In this document: piece after piece, positions 31,843 to 42,200 of the stretch
Layout of the letters: every line of letters begins with the position of its first letter
Numbering within the stretch: position 1 is the stretch's first letter
Assembly (NCBI GenBank): GCA_021826965.1
Contig: JAKAYA010000006.1
Location: forward strand, 1-64,000
Reading direction: 5' to 3'
Source of the DNA: Nitrospirota bacterium
Lineage (GTDB): Bacteria; Nitrospirota; Leptospirillia; Leptospirillales; Leptospirillaceae
DNA length: 64,000 nt
Position numbers and translations under genes: made by a program
Notes under the pieces: model-generated
Seen by the model: the letters and a program-made list of their open reading frames with translations, nothing else
The model's database searches: none
What the model was told of the DNA's origin: nothing

Positions 31843-31886
31843 GACTTGTCTTTTTCCGGTCGAGCCGATAAGCTGAAAGACAAGTC
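31843..31886 (+). other. Strong hairpin in the glgE leader
   Basis: GACTTGTCTTT and AAAGACAAGTC form a perfect 11-bp stem with a 22-base loop, extendable with GGC/GCC after a bulge. No T-run follows on the plus strand, so it is not an obvious terminator. A cis-regulatory RNA element or an operator is possible; it matches no riboswitch class I know. Confidence 0.4.
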
Positions 31887-32053
31887 CGGGAGATCGCCGG
31901 GGACGGCAGGAGCCATCTCCCTCTTCCCGTTCTCCTGCCTTTTCTGGTTTTTCCCCTTCGCGAACTCTCTCTGCTCCGATGTTTTCCGGGTAAGGTCCGT
32001 GCGGGCCCTCTTCCCGGAGAAACCCACCCGCCTTTCCCTAAGGAGGTTCTCCG

Positions 32054-34051
32054 ATGCCCAGAAAACGCGCCGCGTCCTCTTCCCCTCCTCCCGATGCGGG
32101 TCCTCGTGGCCGGCAGAGGGTCGTCGTCGAACGTCTTTTCCCGGAGGTCGACCAAGGGGCCTGTCCTGTGCGCCGGATTCCCGGGGAGCCTGTGGAGGTT
32201 CTGGCCGACGTCATCGTCGACGGCCACGAGCCCCTGCGGGTTCAGCTGGATTTCCGCCCTCCCGGAGAATCGGACTGGCAGACCTTTCCGATGCATCCGG
32301 AAGGCAACGACCGGTGGAGAGGGGTACTGGTCTTCGACCGTCCGGGAACGGCGGGTTTCCGGGTCCGGTCCTGGGTGGACGAGATCGCTCACTGGCAGGA
32401 GGGGTTTTCGAAGAAAGTCGGCGCCCGCCTGATGGAAGACTATGCCCTGGAGCTTCTCGAAGGCGCGGAAATCGTCCGGCGGCATGCCGACCGGGCTCCC
32501 GACGAAGCGGTGCGCAAGGACCTTCTGGAGTGGGTCTCCCGGTGGGAGACCCGACCGGATTCTTCCGAAGCTGTCGAACTGGCGCTGGATCGGGGGATGG
32601 GCGCTCTGGCCGGTTCTTTCCCGGATCCCCGTTTCGTCACCGAATCCGCGGCGGAGCGCGCGGTCCACATCGAACGGGAGCGGGCTCTCCGGGGAGCCTG
32701 GTACGAATACTTTCCCCGAAGCGCGGGACCGGTTCCCGGTCGCCACGCCACGCTCCTGGAAGCGATGGATCGCCTTCCCCGGATCGCGGCGATGGGATTC
32801 GACGTCGTCTACCTTCCTCCGGTCCATCCGATCGGGGAATCCTTCCGGAAAGGTCCGAACAACACCCCGAATGCCGGGCCGGACGTTCCGGGATCGCCCT
32901 GGGCGATCGGCGCCCGGTCGGGGGGACACACGGCGATCGATCCCCGGCTGGGGACGCTGGAGGATTTCCGGACGTTCGTGAAAAAGGCCGGCGAGGCGGG
33001 TCTCGAAGTGGCGATGGATCTTGCTTTCCAGTGTTCCCCCGACCATCCCTATGTGACGGAGCATCCCGACTGGTTCCGGCACCGTCCCGACGGAAGCATC
33101 CATTACGCCGAGAACCCCCCCAAGAAATACCAGGACATCTACCCTTTCGATTTTTTGACGGACGACTGGGAGAATCTGTGGGCCGAGCTCCGGAATGTGG
33201 TTCTGTTCTGGGTCGGACAGGGGATCCGGATCTTCCGGGTCGACAATCCCCACACCAAGCCCTTCGCTTTCTGGGAATGGCTCATCCGGGAAGTCCGGAA
33301 ATCCGAACCGGATGTCGTCTTCCTCGCGGAAGCCTTTACGCGCCCGAAGGTCATGTACCATCTCGCCCACGCGGGTTTTTCCCAGTCCTATACCTTCTTT
33401 ACCTGGAAAAATACCCGGGCGGAGCTGGTCGACTACATGACCGAACTCACGACCGCTCCGGTCCGGGACTTCTTTCGTCCGAACCTCTGGCCCAACACGC
33501 CGGACATCCTTCACGCCTATCTCCAGACAGGCGGACGGCCGGCATTCCTGGTCCGCCTGATGCTCGCGGCGACTCTTTCGGCCAGCTACGGCATTTACGG
33601 TCCGGCCTACGAATGGTGCGAAAACACTCCCCTGAAGGAGGGGAGCGAAGAGTACCGGAATTCGGAGAAATACGAAATCCGGCACTGGGAGCCCGAACCG
33701 CCTCACGCCCTTTCGGGGGTCATCACCCGAATCAACCGCATCCGGCGCGAACATCCCGCACTCGGCTGGAACCACACGCTGGTCTTTCATCCGGTGGACA
33801 ACGACCGGATCCTGGCCTTTTCCAAGACGGATCCGGCGTCCGGGGACTGGATCCTGGCGGTGGTCAACCTGGACCCGTTCAACGTCCAGACGGGATGGCT
33901 GTCGTTCGCTCCCGACGGACAGGGAGACCTCGCCGTGGAGGACCTGATGACCGGCAGCGTCTATCACTGGTCGTCCGGACGGCATTTTCTCCGTCTGGAT
34001 CCCGTGGATCCGGGAGTCCTTCCGTTTCACATTCTCCGGAGGGTGTCGTGA
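32054..34051 (+). CDS. glgE: Alpha-1,4-glucan:maltose-1-phosphate maltosyltransferase
   Basis: A 665-residue GH13_3 enzyme that adds maltosyl units from maltose-1-phosphate to alpha-glucan. The N-terminal domains (about 20-180) include a beta-sandwich (VEVLADVIVDGHEPL...). The barrel follows with YLPPVHPIGESFRKGPNNT, the GlgE hallmark. Asp397 (FRVDNPHTKP) and Glu426 (LAEAFTRP) are the catalytic pair, 29 residues apart as in characterised GlgE. ATG 32054 has an excellent site TAAGGAGG. It is translationally coupled to maltokinase through GTGA. Confidence 0.95.
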   Translation: MPRKRAASSSPPPDAGPRGRQRVVVERLFPEVDQGACPVRRIPGEPVEVLADVIVDGHEPLRVQLDFRPPGESDWQTFPMHPEGNDRWRGVLVFDRPGTAGFRVRSWVDEIAHWQEGFSKKVGARLMEDYALELLEGAEIVRRHADRAPDEAVRKDLLEWVSRWETRPDSSEAVELALDRGMGALAGSFPDPRFVTESAAERAVHIERERALRGAWYEYFPRSAGPVPGRHATLLEAMDRLPRIAAMGFDVVYLPPVHPIGESFRKGPNNTPNAGPDVPGSPWAIGARSGGHTAIDPRLGTLEDFRTFVKKAGEAGLEVAMDLAFQCSPDHPYVTEHPDWFRHRPDGSIHYAENPPKKYQDIYPFDFLTDDWENLWAELRNVVLFWVGQGIRIFRVDNPHTKPFAFWEWLIREVRKSEPDVVFLAEAFTRPKVMYHLAHAGFSQSYTFFTWKNTRAELVDYMTELTTAPVRDFFRPNLWPNTPDILHAYLQTGGRPAFLVRLMLAATLSASYGIYGPAYEWCENTPLKEGSEEYRNSEKYEIRHWEPEPPHALSGVITRINRIRREHPALGWNHTLVFHPVDNDRILAFSKTDPASGDWILAVVNLDPFNVQTGWLSFAPDGQGDLAVEDLMTGSVYHWSSGRHFLRLDPVDPGVLPFHILRRVS

Positions 34052-35613
34052 AGCCGGGAGAGGAGGCTCTCCCCCTCCTCGACGCTCCGGGGGACTGGAG
34101 GAGCTTTCCCGAATGGGGACCGGCCTCGAACCTGCCCATGATTCTTGGAGGATATCTCCCCCGGTGTCGCTGGTTCGGAGACAAATCGAGACGGATCGCG
34201 GATGTCCGGATCGAGTCGGCCGTGCCGCTCGGGACGGAAGGGGATCCCGTATTTCTGTGTGTCGTTTCCGCAACGTTCTCCGAAGGTCCCGCCCGGCGTT
34301 ATTTTCTTCCGTTGGGCCTGGGTTCCCCCGGCCAGTCCGGTCCGGCCGGTCCGGTGGCCCGATGGCCGGGTGCCGGAGACCGGGTTGTCGTCGATGCCCT
34401 GTTCTCTCCGGAAACCGCACAGGAGCTGCTGGGTCTCTTTTCGTCCGGGGAAGAGCGCCCTGCCGGTTTCCAGGTGGTTTCAACCCCCCTTTTGCCCGGC
34501 CTCCTGGCGTCCCCGCCGGAAGGGGTGCCACGGGCGTTCGGCGGAGAACAGAGCAACACGTCGCTCCTCTTCGGCCGTTCCCTGATCCTGAAATGCTACC
34601 GGAATCTCGAAACGGGAACGAACCCGGATCTGGAGGTGGGGGCGTTTTTGGCCGAAGCCGAAACGCCCGCCCCGATTCCCCCCACGGGCGGCGCGCTCGT
34701 GGGATTTACGCCGGAAGGCCGTTCCCTGACGGTGGCGCTCCTTCAGGGATTCGTCGACAACCGGGGGGACGCCTGGAGTTTTTTGATGGAACGTCTGAAG
34801 GAGATCCTTTCCGGATGTGCCCTGGATGAGGACTGTCCGGAGGCGGTCCGGGTCGACCGCTGGATCGAGCGGGCGGGGCAACGCACCGCCGAACTCCACC
34901 AGGCACTGGGACGGGACCCCGGTCATCCCGACTTCGCTCCCGTTCCCCTGTCGGATGAGGACGTCGAGGATCTGGTGCATGCAATCGATTCCCGGCATGA
35001 ACGGGTGATGCGGATGCTGGCGAAAGTCCGTCCGTCGCTCGACGAAGTTCTGCAAAACCGGATCGACTGTTTTTCGGGAGTATCCGGCCGACTCGGAAAA
35101 ACGCTTTTGGCCTGCCGCGGGGCGGTCCGCGGGGAATACGCGATCCGTTGCCACGGAGATCTGCATCTCGGGCAGATCCTGGTGACCCCTGGAGGTGATG
35201 CCGTTTTTCTCGACTTCGAGGGGGAGCCGGCTCTCCCGATCGAGGAACGGCGCAAGAAAACGTCTCCCCTGATCGACGTCGCCGGCATGCTTCGATCCTT
35301 CCATTATCTGACGGCTTCGTTACGGCCGGATGAGTCCGATCGCACCCGGGAAGACTGGCTCGATCGATGGCTTCACCGGCAGTCCCGGCGCTTCTGGAAA
35401 TCGTATCTCAAGTCGATGGAGGGCGGGCCGGTCTGTCTCCTGGGGGAGGACGCTTCGACCCGCGCGCTTCTGAGCCTGTATCTCATCCGCAAATCCCTTT
35501 ACGAAATCGAATACGAAATCAACAACCGGCCCTCCTGGATCGGCATCCCCCTGGCGGGCCTCGAAGCCATGCTCGACGGGGAAGGACCGGCGGGGGCAAC
35601 CGACTCGCCTTGA
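34048..35613 (+). CDS. mak: Maltokinase (maltose-1-phosphate forming)
   Basis: A 521-residue kinase of the aminoglycoside-phosphotransferase fold. The N-terminal cap region includes GGYLPRCRWFGDKSR, a maltokinase/TreS-C signature. FGGEQSNTSLLFG...LILKCYRNLETGTNPDLEV forms the N-lobe. The catalytic loop is CHGDLHLGQIL and the metal-binding Asp is in FLDFEGEP. It phosphorylates maltose with ATP to feed GlgE. GTG at 34048 overlaps the glgE stop. In many bacteria this domain is fused to TreS; here it is separate and paired with GlgE. Confidence 0.9.
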   Translation: MKPGEEALPLLDAPGDWRSFPEWGPASNLPMILGGYLPRCRWFGDKSRRIADVRIESAVPLGTEGDPVFLCVVSATFSEGPARRYFLPLGLGSPGQSGPAGPVARWPGAGDRVVVDALFSPETAQELLGLFSSGEERPAGFQVVSTPLLPGLLASPPEGVPRAFGGEQSNTSLLFGRSLILKCYRNLETGTNPDLEVGAFLAEAETPAPIPPTGGALVGFTPEGRSLTVALLQGFVDNRGDAWSFLMERLKEILSGCALDEDCPEAVRVDRWIERAGQRTAELHQALGRDPGHPDFAPVPLSDEDVEDLVHAIDSRHERVMRMLAKVRPSLDEVLQNRIDCFSGVSGRLGKTLLACRGAVRGEYAIRCHGDLHLGQILVTPGGDAVFLDFEGEPALPIEERRKKTSPLIDVAGMLRSFHYLTASLRPDESDRTREDWLDRWLHRQSRRFWKSYLKSMEGGPVCLLGEDASTRALLSLYLIRKSLYEIEYEINNRPSWIGIPLAGLEAMLDGEGPAGATDSP

Positions 35614-35784
35614 CGAGGGCCCGGTGCGCACTGAAGATAAAAGAAGAGACGAAAAAACCCTGGTCGACCGGAGGATCGGGCCGGATGCTGTCCGGGCTTT
35701 TCCGGGTCTGCCAGAAGCGCCGGGGACTTCTTTTCTTAACCCTTCAACAGTCTGTTCCAATTTTCGCATTCAGGAGGCTCGTTC

Positions 35785-36828
35785 ATGATCGAAACAAAAG
35801 GATATGCCACGCACGGGGCCAGAGAGGCCCTGAAACCGTTTTCCTTCCAGCGCCGGGACGTCGGGGCGGACGACGTCCTGATCGATATCCTCTATTGCGG
35901 CATCTGTCATTCCGACATCCACCAGGCCCGGAACGAATGGGGCCAGTCGACCTACCCCATGGTGCCCGGGCACGAGATTGTCGGAAAGGTCGGCGCTGTG
36001 GGAGCCAACGTCCGGGGCTTCAGGGTCGGGGACCTGGCGGGCGTCGGCTGTTTTGTCGATTCCTGCGGCGTCTGCCCCTCCTGTCGGGAAGGCGAGGAGC
36101 AGTACTGCGACCAGTCTCCCGTCTGGACCTACAACGCGGTTGAAAAAGACGGAAAGACGCCGACGTTCGGCGGCTATTCGCAAAAAATCGTGGTGAAGGA
36201 AAAATACTGTCTCCGCGTTTCTCCGAATCTTCCGCCGTCGGCGGTCGCGCCTCTTCTGTGCGCCGGTATCACCACCTATTCCCCCCTGCGCCAGTTCGGG
36301 GTCAAGGCCGGAGACCGCGTCGGCGTCGTCGGACTCGGCGGGCTCGGTCATATGGGGGTCAAGCTGGCCGCGTCCATGGGTGCCCATGTGACGGTGTTTT
36401 CCACCTCCGACAAAAAAGCTTCGGATGCGAAGAGACTTGGCGCCGAATCCTTCGTCGTCACGCGCGATCCGAAGAACATGGAATCTCTCGCCAACAGCTA
36501 CGATTTCATTCTGGACACCGTGTCGGCACCCCATGACATGAACGTCTATCTGAATCTCCTGCGCCGGGACGGGCAGCTCGTGTTCGTGGGTGTGCCGGAG
36601 AAGCCTATCGAGATCCAGCCGTTCGCAATGATCGGAAAGCGCCGCCGGATGGCGGCCTCCCTGATCGGAGGTATTCGGGAAACCCAGGAGATGCTGGATT
36701 ATTGCGCATCGAAGGGGATCACCTCCGATGTCGAAGTCATCGGGGTCGACCGGATCGGCGAAGCCTACGACCGGACCGTCAAGGGCGATGTCCGTTACCG
36801 CTTCGTGATCGACATGAAGACACTCTGA
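35785..36828 (+). CDS. Zinc-dependent NAD(P) alcohol dehydrogenase (YahK/Ahr type)
   Basis: A 347-residue medium-chain dehydrogenase. The catalytic zinc is bound by Cys41 (GICHSD), His63/Glu64 (PGHE) and a later Cys. The four structural-zinc cysteines are in FVDSCGVCPSCREGEEQYC. The Rossmann motif is GLGGLGHMGVK. The overall sequence fits the broad-specificity cinnamyl-alcohol/aldehyde reductase group, probably NADP-linked, reducing aldehydes. AGGAGG lies 7 bases before ATG 35785. A rho-independent terminator follows, so it is probably a single-gene unit. Confidence 0.92.
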   Translation: MIETKGYATHGAREALKPFSFQRRDVGADDVLIDILYCGICHSDIHQARNEWGQSTYPMVPGHEIVGKVGAVGANVRGFRVGDLAGVGCFVDSCGVCPSCREGEEQYCDQSPVWTYNAVEKDGKTPTFGGYSQKIVVKEKYCLRVSPNLPPSAVAPLLCAGITTYSPLRQFGVKAGDRVGVVGLGGLGHMGVKLAASMGAHVTVFSTSDKKASDAKRLGAESFVVTRDPKNMESLANSYDFILDTVSAPHDMNVYLNLLRRDGQLVFVGVPEKPIEIQPFAMIGKRRRMAASLIGGIRETQEMLDYCASKGITSDVEVIGVDRIGEAYDRTVKGDVRYRFVIDMKTL

Positions 36829-36863
36829 AGGGTTTCTCCCGCCTTTCGACAGGTTCGTCAAAG

Positions 36864-36900
36864 CCCTCGCCGGAACTCATCCGGCGGGGGCGTCGTTTTT
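36864..36900 (+). terminator. Rho-independent terminator after the alcohol dehydrogenase
   Basis: CCCTCGCCGG, loop AACTCAT, CCGGCGGGGG (one T-G wobble), then CGTCGTTTTT. The GC-rich stem and T-run are standard. Confidence 0.8.
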
Positions 36901-37571
36901 GGATGCCATGCGCAGAGGGAAGGTCCTTGTTTGGCGAAGGATTCCCGACGCGTTCGTTTTCTGAAACTGGTGGGAATTTTTTACGGAACTTTCTTTCCGC
37001 CCGATTGCGGAGCATGCGGAAGTATCCGGACATCCTTATTCCGCTTCAAGATTGTCGAGAAGTTTTTCGCCCTTTCGGGAAAGGGTTGTTGACCCGAGGA
37101 CCTTTAAGTCCAACTGGGATTTGTCCGAAATACAGGCATCATGTGACCGAAAATCCCCAAGCTATGCATTTCTGAGTTTCCCTAAGGGAATCCAGTCCAA
37201 AAAATCAGAACGGAAAGAGGCAAACAGTATAGTCTCAAGGAGTCATTTTGCCTTAGTCTGTCCGGATAAAAGTGTCTTGTGTTTTTTTCAAAATCCGTTC
37301 CGGAATCCTCTCCAATCCTCTGTGAAATGGACGAGAGTCATGGTTTTTTACAACTTCTTTCTTCCATCGTATTCCTCGAAGTCGGTTAGAAGCAGTCATG
37401 ACCCAGGAAATCCGGACATATTGTCATATTTCGGGATACAGATTTTGTGGCTCGTATGAAAATTGCTTGTTTGAACTTCATGCTTCATTTTGAAGTCGAT
37501 AGCGAAGTGAAGCCTTTTCATTCCAAGGAAGGAGTCTTCTTCACACACCTCAAGGAGATTAGGGGGATACG
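36901..37571. other. AT-richer intergenic region, no supported gene
   Basis: About 670 bp upstream of the glycine-rich gene, visibly less GC-rich than its surroundings. Short open frames here lack ribosome-binding sites and family-like sequence. A GAACTTCA / TGAAGTC near-inverted repeat sits around 37473-37500. It could be a regulatory region or an old insertion scar. Confidence 0.4.
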
Positions 37572-38483
37572 ATGACTGTCAGAAAAGTGATTCTGATCGC
37601 CCTGCTTCCGGTGGCTCTTCTCTTGGGCCACCGTGCGACTGCCCGGGCGACGATTGTGGATTTTACCTTTACGGGTTCCTATGAGACATACACCATCCCG
37701 ACCACCGGGACCTACGACATCACCGCATGGGGTGCCCAAGGTGGACTCGGCGGTTTTCAAAATTTGGGCGGGGGCAAGGGGGCGGAAATCGGAGGAGCCT
37801 TTACGCTTACGGCGGGGGAGAATCTTCAGATCCTGACCGGCGAAGCCGGAGGACAAGACAATCCTTACTCCGGTGGAGGCGGGGGCGCCAGCTTTGTGGG
37901 GCTGGGGAGCTCTTATCAGAACGCAACAGCCCTGCTGGTCGCCGGCGGCGGTGGAGGCAGCTCCCTCACGGGTGGTGGCGAGGGCGTTCTCAGTCCTTCC
38001 GGGACAGGAGCCGGAGGTAGCGGCGGCAGCGGGTCTTACGGTGGTGGAGGCGGGGGCGGCTACACTGGAAATGGAGGCCCAGGAGGCACCTCCGGAGGAC
38101 TCGGAGGTCAGAGCTTTATCGGGGGAGGAAGCGGAGGAGAGGGGGATCTGACCAATATCGGAGGAATCGGCGGCGGAGGGGGTGGAACCTACTACGGCGG
38201 GGGGGGTGGAGGCGGCTATACCGGTGGAAACGGGGGAAATAGCCTTGGTGGAATTGGCGGTAGCGGAGGAAGTTCCTTTATCGACTTGGCTCTTGGATCC
38301 CAAACAGTCGGTGTTGCCGGGGAAAACAGCGGCAATGGCCTGATCACCCTCTCCTTTGCCTCCGCTCCGCCGGTTCTTTCGGGGACGCCGGAGCCGTCGA
38401 CAGGAATCTTGTTTGGGACGGGGGCGGGTCTTCTGGGACTCAGAGCCCTCAGAAGGCGCAAGGTTCGAATAACCGGGGCATAA
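37572..38483 (+). CDS. Glycine-rich PEP-CTERM surface protein
   Basis: A 303-residue exported protein. A signal peptide (MTVRKVILIALLPVALLLG, cleavage probably at ARA) is followed by a beta-type domain starting VDFTFTGSYETYTIPTTGTYDITAWGAQGG. This resembles the glycine-rich receptor-like folds seen in some surface proteins. Residues about 80-250 are dominated by GGGGGG/GGY/GGS runs. The C-terminus is TPEPST, a hydrophobic segment GILFGTGAGLLGL and basic RRRK: a PEP-CTERM sorting signal. It may form a flexible adhesive or matrix layer. AGGGGG precedes the ATG, and a strong terminator follows. Confidence 0.85.
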   Translation: MTVRKVILIALLPVALLLGHRATARATIVDFTFTGSYETYTIPTTGTYDITAWGAQGGLGGFQNLGGGKGAEIGGAFTLTAGENLQILTGEAGGQDNPYSGGGGGASFVGLGSSYQNATALLVAGGGGGSSLTGGGEGVLSPSGTGAGGSGGSGSYGGGGGGGYTGNGGPGGTSGGLGGQSFIGGGSGGEGDLTNIGGIGGGGGGTYYGGGGGGGYTGGNGGNSLGGIGGSGGSSFIDLALGSQTVGVAGENSGNGLITLSFASAPPVLSGTPEPSTGILFGTGAGLLGLRALRRRKVRITGA

Positions 38484-38511
38484 CGACCGGCAACGGAAGA
38501 CGTTCACAGAG

Positions 38512-38542
38512 AACGGGACCCCCGCATGGGGTCCCGTTTTTT
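38512..38542 (+). terminator. Rho-independent terminator
   Basis: AACGGGACCCC, loop CGCAT, GGGGTCCCGTT with a run of six T overlapping its 3' side. A perfect 11-bp stem right after the glycine-rich gene. Confidence 0.92.
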
Positions 38543-38720
38543 CTTGTCAGGATTCTCCCCGTCCTGGAGCGTCTTGAACTGTGAAGGAAAGCCTCGGCCA
38601 TTGAACTGCCCGCCCCGAAATCCTAGACTCGAAGAGCGGGCTTAGGTCGGTGACGCCTATCACAAATCGCGCCGAAAAAGCCGAAAAGAAGAGGGAGCAT
38701 GTTTCAAAAGGAGGTCGCGC

Positions 38721-39059
38721 ATGCGTCTGATGAGCCGTCACTGGGCCTATCGGAACTACCACCCCGAGACTCTCTCCGAGTATATTGCCCTGGACCAGTT
38801 TCTTCTGGCGATCGAGCGCAATTTCCTGCTCCATGTCGCGACCGGGCTCAATATGACCGTGGTGGGTCTGGCGATGTTCCGTTTTTTCAGCCGGCATTCC
38901 AATGATCTTTATGCGGGGATCGGATTGGTCGCTTTTGGAGTTGCCGGCCTGATCGCCGGCAAGGGATTCTATGATTATCGTCGAATGCGTTTGGTCTTCG
39001 GCGTCCTGGAGCGGGATCTCGACCGGAAAGCCCGGGCGGGAGAAATTCCGGTTTCCTAG
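38721..39059 (+). CDS. DUF202-family small membrane protein
   Basis: A 112-residue protein with two membrane segments, about residues 36-55 (HVATGLNMTVVGLAMFRF) and 65-85 (AGIGLVAFGVAGLIAGKGF). The pattern LAIERNFLLHVATGLNMTVVGLAMFRFF matches the DUF202/YidH family (L.NERTFLAW.RT...). The basic YDYRRMR after the second helix suits an inside C-terminus. Function of the family is unknown. The Shine-Dalgarno AAAGGAGG, 6 bases before the ATG, is near-perfect. Confidence 0.75.
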   Translation: MRLMSRHWAYRNYHPETLSEYIALDQFLLAIERNFLLHVATGLNMTVVGLAMFRFFSRHSNDLYAGIGLVAFGVAGLIAGKGFYDYRRMRLVFGVLERDLDRKARAGEIPVS

Positions 39060-39244
39060 GCGCTTTCCTTGTCGCCGGACGGGCGCTGGTCTACAATGGG
39101 CATTGTCCATCAATATTCCTTGTTGTGTTTGATGGAGTTTTTGACAGGGCTTCCGGAAAATAAAGTGTCTGTCCGTCGGATAGCGGTCGGATCCCTCCCT
39201 GGAAAATCTTTTTTCGAGGCTTCCGGGGCATCGAGGAGCGTCCC

Positions 39245-42200
39245 ATGGACCGCCTGAATCTGGACCGCCTGAACTCCTTCAAGCCGCCTTCTCCCCGAAT
39301 CTGGACGGCCCTGGCGATGGCCGTCCTCCCGATCCTGTTTCTCCTGGGATTGTCTTTTTTCCTTCTTCTGGAAAAGCGTCCGCGGATCCAGGCCGACATC
39401 GCCGGTCTTTCCAGGGTCGAATACGACGGAGATTCGATCGAGCGGAGCCTGATTGCCCTCGCCTTCTTCCCCCGCGGACGACAGCTCCCGCTCCGGGAAC
39501 TCCGGCGCGTCACCGGATACCTGACCCAGGTCCGGGCGGACGCTCTCGACATCCTGTCCCGTGAGGACCTTCTTCCCTTCGACGAGAAACAGACGGTCCG
39601 GGCACTTCCGGGTTTTTCCCTCGGGGCCCCGGAGCTTCCTCCGGAAGACGTCCTGTCCGTGGCCCTTGCGAAGATGTCCTTTTTCGAAAAAGACGTGGAC
39701 ACCCGGGAACTCCGTCTGACCCGTTCTCTCGAAGAGGTCGACCGGAGCCTCGAACGGACGGGGTCTTTTGTGGCGGCGGGATTCCTCCTTCTGGCGGGAT
39801 TCCTGTTCGCCGGCGCCCGGGAAATGCGTCGCTCCTTTTCTCATCTGGCCCTCTATGAAGCCCTCCAGCGTTCCGACAGCGCAATCGCGTTTCTCGATCC
39901 GGTGTCCGGCCATTTTCTCTTCGCGAACGAAGGGTTTCTGCGGCTCGCCCGAAGGGGTCCGGAAGATCTCGCCACTCTCGATCCGGCTTCCCTGTTTCCG
40001 GACCTCCGGGGAATGTTTCCGGGCTATGGAGAGAAGAACGCGTTGCCTCCGGAAGGTCTCGAAACCGGACTCGCGAGAAAAGACGGACAGCGTCTTCCGG
40101 TCGAGATGCGCATCGAGCGATCGACATTCCAGGGACGAGAAGTCCTGCTTCTCATGGTCTCGGACCTCTCCCGCAAAAAGACCCTGGAAGAGAAAAACCG
40201 GGAGATCCTCCGGCATCTCGAAACGATCGTCCAGAGCCTGGGGGACGGCCTTCTCGAATTCGATGTCGAAGGCCGGATCCTCTCCTCCAATCCGATGGCC
40301 CGGACTTTGTTGGGGTTTTCGGAGGAGGAACTCGCCAGGGAAAATTCCCTGCATGCCCTCGCGGGCGGGGACAGGGACGTCGTGGCGCACATCCGGATGC
40401 TTCTCCGGCAGGTGTGTTCGAAGGCGATCGTCCTGGAAGAGCACAGTCTGATCCTTCGGCGGCGGGACCGGTCGTCGATCGATGTGCAGGGCGTGTTTTC
40501 TCCGGAGACGGCTCCCGGGCCGGAAAGACCGTCCCGAGTGCTTTTCGCCTTCCGCGACGCCGGACCCCGGAAGGCGATGGAAGCGGACCTTCGGGCCAGC
40601 GAGACCCTGAACCGGGGAATCGTTGAAAATTCTCCGGACGGCATTTTCATTCTCGATCCCGACCGCCTGGTTCTCCTGGAAGGAAACGTCCGCCTGGCGG
40701 AGATGATCGGTCTTCCGCAGGCGTCTTCCCTGAAGGGGTTGCCCCTGTTGTCTTTTGCGACCCGGTCGGAAAAGGAAATTCGCCAGAATCTCGAACGGAT
40801 CCGCCTTCCGGGAGGGTGGGAGATCCTCGAAACCGCCTTCCGGCGTCCGGATGGACGGACGGTTCCGGTGTCGATCAACGCGGTCGGAATTCCCTTCAAG
40901 GGGAAGGACGCCGTTCTGGTAACCGTCCGGGACATTACCTTCCGCCGTCAGGTCGAGCAGTCGCATCTCCTGTTTCTGGAACTCGACCGGCTCATCCTCG
41001 AGGGAACGCCTCCCCACCGCCTGTACCAGAAGATCGCCGACCGGCTGGTCGCGATCTTTCCTTTTGTCCACGTCGCCCTGTTCCGCCGGGGTCCGGGAGG
41101 GGTGCCCGTCCTGGAAGCGGTGTCTTCCCGCGATCCGGTGATGCAGATGGAAATCGTGCGGGAAGGGAAGTCGTTCGGGGGGATGACCGTCCCGGGATTT
41201 CAGGAAGACCGGTTTTGCGAAGTCGGAGACCTGTCCCCGCCCTGGAGCACCTGGCGGGAGGAAGGCCGCTTCGAGACGCTCGCCTGCCTCCCGTTTCAGT
41301 TCTCGGCCGACAGCCCGACGGGATTGATGGAGATTTCCCTGGAAAAAGGGGAAACGATCAGCGACGCCCTGCATGCGCTCCTGGGGGATATCGCCGGTCG
41401 ACTTGCCTTCTTTGCGCGCCACCGGGACGAGCTGGCCCGCATCCGGCTTCTGGAGAAGGCGTTCGAAGTGACGCCGGCTCCGGCCTTCCTTGCGGATGCC
41501 GAAGGACGGATCGAGTGGGCGAATCCGGCGTATTTTGCGCTTGTCGGGGAAAAAGCCGACCGCGTTTTTCAAACGGTTCATCCCTATCTGGAAAAGCGCG
41601 AAAAAAATCGGGCGAACGCCGATATGTGGAGCCGGCTCCGGAAAGGGCAGTCCACAAGCGGGGAGTTCCTGCACCGGCGAAGGTCGGGCCCCGAGTTTCT
41701 GGCGGAGATCCGGGTTTCGCCGATCCTGGACGAGGACAAGAATCTGGTGAATCTGGTCGCCATCGAGACGGATATCACCCGAGAACGCCGGAAAGAAAAG
41801 GAGCTGCGCCTCCTGGCGTTCCACGATCCCCTGACGGGACTTCCGAACCGGGCTGCCCTCGAACGCGAATTCGAGGGGTACCTGGCGGTGGCCCGCCGTT
41901 ATCGCCGGACACTCGTCCTTCTGTTTTTCGATCTCGACGGGTTCAAGGAGGTCAACGATGCCCTGGGGCACGAAGCGGGAGATCAGTTGCTCGCGGAACT
42001 GGCCGCACGACTGGAATCGGTTCTTCGCGGAGGCGACCGGCTGTTCCGGTTGGGAGGCGACGAATTTCTGGTCATTCTGAACAACGCCGGGACACGGTCG
42101 GAAATCGAACAGTTTGCGCAGAGACTTTTGGAGGTGATCCACCAGCCGTTCGAACTTGCGGACCAGGAAGTCGGAATCGGGGCGAGCATCGGTATCGCCC

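Larger units (their letters stand above)
31448..32053. other. Long leader region upstream of glgE
   Basis: About 600 bp between divergent genes. It contains a candidate promoter at 31725-31754 and an 11-bp inverted repeat at 31843-31886. A plus-strand open frame runs through it, but its sequence is not protein-like and has no ribosome-binding site. Confidence 0.45.

Noticed and set aside
31753-32053. Possible coding region before glgE in the frame of maltokinase
   Set aside because: No start with a ribosome-binding site and no protein-like pattern; the strong TAAGGAGG belongs to glgE at 32054.
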